Assembly (NCBI GenBank): GCA_021779335.1
Contig: JAJYAW010000150.1
Coordinates: 1 to 6,964, forward strand
Direction of reading: 5' to 3'
From: Myxococcales bacterium
GTDB lineage: Bacteria; Myxococcota; Myxococcia; Myxococcales; Anaeromyxobacteraceae
DNA length: 6,964 bases
The notes beneath the pieces were generated by a model, which ran no database searches, was not told the DNA's origin, and worked only from the letters and a program-made list of their open reading frames with translations. The position numbers and the translations under genes were made by a program. Below are positions 4,853-6,964 of the stretch, piece by piece (the first letter of the stretch is position 1; every line of letters starts with the position of its first letter).

Positions 4853-6340
4853 CTACAACACCTTCCAGCTCGTCCCCTCGGGGCCATCCATGATGGCCAC
4901 GCCCTGCGCCAGCAGCTCGTCGCGGATGGCGTCGGAGCGGGCGAAGTCCCTGGCCTTGCGGGCCGCCTGGCGCTCGGCCAGCCGCGCCTCCACGGCCGCC
5001 GTGTCGAGGCCGCGCCGGCCCGCCGCCCGGTCGCGCAGCGCCCGGAGCGTCTCGCCGGGCGCCCGCTGCAGGAGGCCGCGCGTCTCGCCGAGCCGCCGCG
5101 CGTCGCGGGCGAAGGCCGCCAGCCGCTCCCGCTGCTCCGGCGTCTTCTTCCCCTTCAGGTCGCACAGGGCGTTGGCGGCCGTGAAGGCCTCGGCCAGCAG
5201 CCCCAGCACCTGCGGCGTGTTGAAGTCGTCGTCGAGCGCGGCGCGGCAGCGCTCCACCAGCCCGCCGTCGGGCGCCGCGCCGCCGTCCGCTGGCACCTTG
5301 CCGCCCTGGGCCGGCGCGGGCGCGGCCCCGGCCGCCACGCGGTCGGCCTTCTCCAGCGTCTCGTAGAGGTAGCCCAGGCGCCGCTCCGCCTCGGAGAGGA
5401 CGGTGTCGGAGAAGTTGAAGTCGCGCCGGTAGTGGGTGCCGAGCAGGAAGAGCCGCAGCCCCTCCGCCTCGTACCGCTCCAGCACCTGGCGCACCGTGAA
5501 GAAGTTGCCCAGCGACTTGGACATCTTCTCGTCGTCGATCTCCACGAAGCCGTTGTGGAGCCAGGCCCGGGCGTAGCTCTCGGCGTGCTGCCCGTCGCCG
5601 CAGGCGCAGACCGACTGGGCGATCTCGTTGGTGTGGTGCGGGAAGACCAGGTCCTTGCCGCCCGTGTGCAGGTCGAAGGTGTCGCCCAGGTGCTTCCGGG
5701 TCATGGCGGAGCACTCGATGTGCCACCCCGGGCGCCCGTCGCCCCAGGGGGAGGGCCAGCGCGGCTCGCCCGGCTTGGCCCCCTTCCAGAGGGCGAAGTC
5801 GAGCGGATCGCGCTTCGCCTCGCCGGGCGCGACCCGTGCCCCGGCCAGGAGGTCGTCCAGGTTGCGGCCGGAGAGCCGGCCGTACTCCGGGAAGCGGCGG
5901 ACCGAGAAGTAGACGTCGCCGTTGCCCGGGGCGTAGGCGAACCCCTTCTCCACCAGCGCGGCGATGAGCGCCACGATCTCGGGGATGTGGCCGGAGACGC
6001 GCGGCTCCACGTCGGGGCGGAGGCAGCCGAGCGCGTCCATGTCGCGGTGGAACTCGTCGGCGAAGCGGGCGGCCAGCGCCACCGGGTCCTCGCCCCGCTC
6101 GCCGGCGCGCTTGATGATCTTGTCGTCCACGTCGGTGAAGTTGCGGACGTACTTCACCGCCAGGCCGCGCGCCCTGAGGTGGCGCACCACCACGTCCCAG
6201 ACCACGTAGCAGCGGGCGTGGCCCAGGTGGGAGAGGTCGTAGACGGTCGGGCCGCAGGCGTACAGGCCGACCTGCCCGGGGCGCAGCGGGGTGAGCTCGT
6301 GCTTGCCGCCGGTCAGCGTGTCGTGGATCTGGATGGGCAT
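4853..6340 (-). CDS. cysS: Cysteinyl-tRNA synthetase
   Basis: 495 residues, the normal length for a class I CysRS, which attaches cysteine to tRNA-Cys using ATP in the cytoplasm. The start, ATG at 6338-6340, gives the typical opening MPIQIHDTLTGGKHELTPL; no clear Shine-Dalgarno is seen. Motifs in order: YACGPTVYD (27-35) with Zn ligand C29; HLGH (38-41) as the HIGH signature; NFTDVDDKIIKRA; GWHIECSAM (205-213) with Zn ligand C210; HHTNEIAQS with ligands H235 and E239; KMSKS (272-276). The C-terminal helical anticodon-binding region includes DDFNTP (371-376) and ARSDAIRDEL (467-476). An Ala/Pro/Gly-rich stretch near 335-360 between the catalytic and helical parts looks like a flexible linker insertion. 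It lies 46 bp downstream of, and on the same strand as, the two-TM gene, so the two may be cotranscribed. All catalytic and zinc residues are present, so the enzyme should be active. Confidence 0.98.
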   Translation of the reverse strand: MPIQIHDTLTGGKHELTPLRPGQVGLYACGPTVYDLSHLGHARCYVVWDVVVRHLRARGLAVKYVRNFTDVDDKIIKRAGERGEDPVALAARFADEFHRDMDALGCLRPDVEPRVSGHIPEIVALIAALVEKGFAYAPGNGDVYFSVRRFPEYGRLSGRNLDDLLAGARVAPGEAKRDPLDFALWKGAKPGEPRWPSPWGDGRPGWHIECSAMTRKHLGDTFDLHTGGKDLVFPHHTNEIAQSVCACGDGQHAESYARAWLHNGFVEIDDEKMSKSLGNFFTVRQVLERYEAEGLRLFLLGTHYRRDFNFSDTVLSEAERRLGYLYETLEKADRVAAGAAPAPAQGGKVPADGGAAPDGGLVERCRAALDDDFNTPQVLGLLAEAFTAANALCDLKGKKTPEQRERLAAFARDARRLGETRGLLQRAPGETLRALRDRAAGRRGLDTAAVEARLAERQAARKARDFARSDAIRDELLAQGVAIMDGPEGTSWKVL

Positions 6341-6386
6341 GTCGTCGGTGGCGGTCGGGCCGGCGCTCGGCGCGGCCAGGCGCGCC

Positions 6387-6964
6387 TCAGGAGGTCAGGG
6401 CCTTCAGCAGGGCCCGCAGGTTGACGGCCATGAGGACGGCCAGGAGGGCGGCGCCCAGCACCGGCAGCCACCGCTCGCGCGGCCGCTCGCCGTCGCGCAC
6501 CACGAGCCAGGCGTCGGAGAGCGGGGCGCCGCGCCGCCGCAGCGCCGCCACCACCTCGGCGTAGTCGGGCCGCGCCGAGGCCGGCAGGAGCCGCCCCTCG
6601 AAGACGGGCGGGCCGCCGCGGCCGGGCCGATCCACCAGGAGGTTGGTGCCGGCGAGGCGGCCCACCGTCCGGTCCTGCCCGGTGCGGGCCACCTTGGCGC
6701 CCACCGCGTCGACGAGCTCGCCGCGCACCTGCACCAGCCGGTTCTCGCGGGCCCGGTCCAGCGCGTAGGCGCCCGGGCCGCCGAGGTCGATGGGATCGCG
6801 CGAGGAGAAGAAGTAGGCCGCGTCGGAGCGGAGCTCGAAGAGGAGCCAGCCGGAGACCAGCAGCGCCAGCAGGGCGAAGGTGGGCGAGCGGGAGAGGAGC
6901 GCCGACTCGCGGCGCGGCGGCCTGGGCGGCAGCGGCGGCGGCGGCGCCGGGGCGGGCGCGTCCG
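6387..6964 (-). CDS. Predicted two-TM membrane protein, C-terminal part (open at window edge)
   Basis: The reading frame ends with TGA at 6387-6389 and stays open to base 6964, giving about 191 visible residues; the true start is outside or near the edge. A GTG at 6732-6734 would start a shorter 115-residue version but removes the first membrane segment and has no reason to be preferred. Visible order: a Pro/Ala-rich cytosolic-looking stretch ending PPRPPRRES; a hydrophobic helix, TFALLALLVSGWLLFEL; a hydrophilic region of about 110 residues containing YFFSSRDPIDLGGPGAY, ENRLVQVRGELVDAVG, GRLAGTNLLVD and FEGRLLPAS, probably outside the cytoplasm; a second helix, WLPVLGAALLAVLMAVNL; and a short tail, RALLKALTS. 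The RPRRES and NLRALLK flanks fit both termini being inside. I do not recognise a named family; the VRGEL...TNLLVD strands suggest a small beta-barrel fold, which is speculative. It precedes cysS by 46 bp on the same strand. Confidence 0.75.
   Translation of the reverse strand, partial: DAPAPAPPPPLPPRPPRRESALLSRSPTFALLALLVSGWLLFELRSDAAYFFSSRDPIDLGGPGAYALDRARENRLVQVRGELVDAVGAKVARTGQDRTVGRLAGTNLLVDRPGRGGPPVFEGRLLPASARPDYAEVVAALRRRGAPLSDAWLVVRDGERPRERWLPVLGAALLAVLMAVNLRALLKALTS

Noticed and set aside
4811..6424. Plus-strand frame of about 537 codons opposite cysS.
   Set aside because: It is the mirror of cysS; the translation is low-complexity with no motif, while the opposite strand has every CysRS signature.

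Overview
The window is very GC-rich, with strong G/C bias at third codon positions. Its gene content fits a myxobacterium-type genome, and Anaeromyxobacter or a close relative of Myxococcota is my best guess. The supporting signs are a Ser/Thr protein kinase, a lipoprotein built of Stig1-like Cys repeats, and a cold-shock protein with a VFCHH-type RNP2. The assignment is inference from composition and gene style; no rRNA or other phylogenetic marker apart from cysS is present.

Left block, minus strand, about 1-2785. Three genes lie head to tail and are read leftwards: a large cobalamin-binding-type radical SAM protein (539-2785), a 128-aa protein with a Lys/Pro/Ala-rich histone-H1-like N-terminus (225-611), and the N-terminus of a Ser/Thr protein kinase (1-205), cut off by the window edge just after its glycine-rich loop. 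The first two overlap by 73 bp and the last two are 19 bp apart, so they look like one transcription unit. Their joint role cannot be read from the sequence. The radical SAM C-terminus carries a SPASM-like Cys pattern and is the most interesting item here.

Middle block, plus strand, 2898-4777. Diverging from the radical SAM gene is a 419-aa secreted lipoprotein with about 63 cysteines arranged in six Stig1-like repeats. Next comes a cold-shock protein gene with a plausible sigma70-type promoter, a leader of about 70 nt, an unusual extended Shine-Dalgarno sequence and a strong intrinsic terminator. Immediately after that terminator lies a 61-aa highly charged protein with a good RBS.

Right block, minus strand, 4853-6964. 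cysS (cysteinyl-tRNA synthetase) is complete with all diagnostic motifs. Upstream of it and co-directional is the C-terminal part of a protein with two predicted membrane segments, open to the window edge. cysS converges on the 61-aa gene, and a GC-rich 11-bp hairpin sits between them.

Every stretch over 300 bases is occupied by a gene. I saw no tRNA, rRNA, CRISPR, insertion sequence or phage signature.
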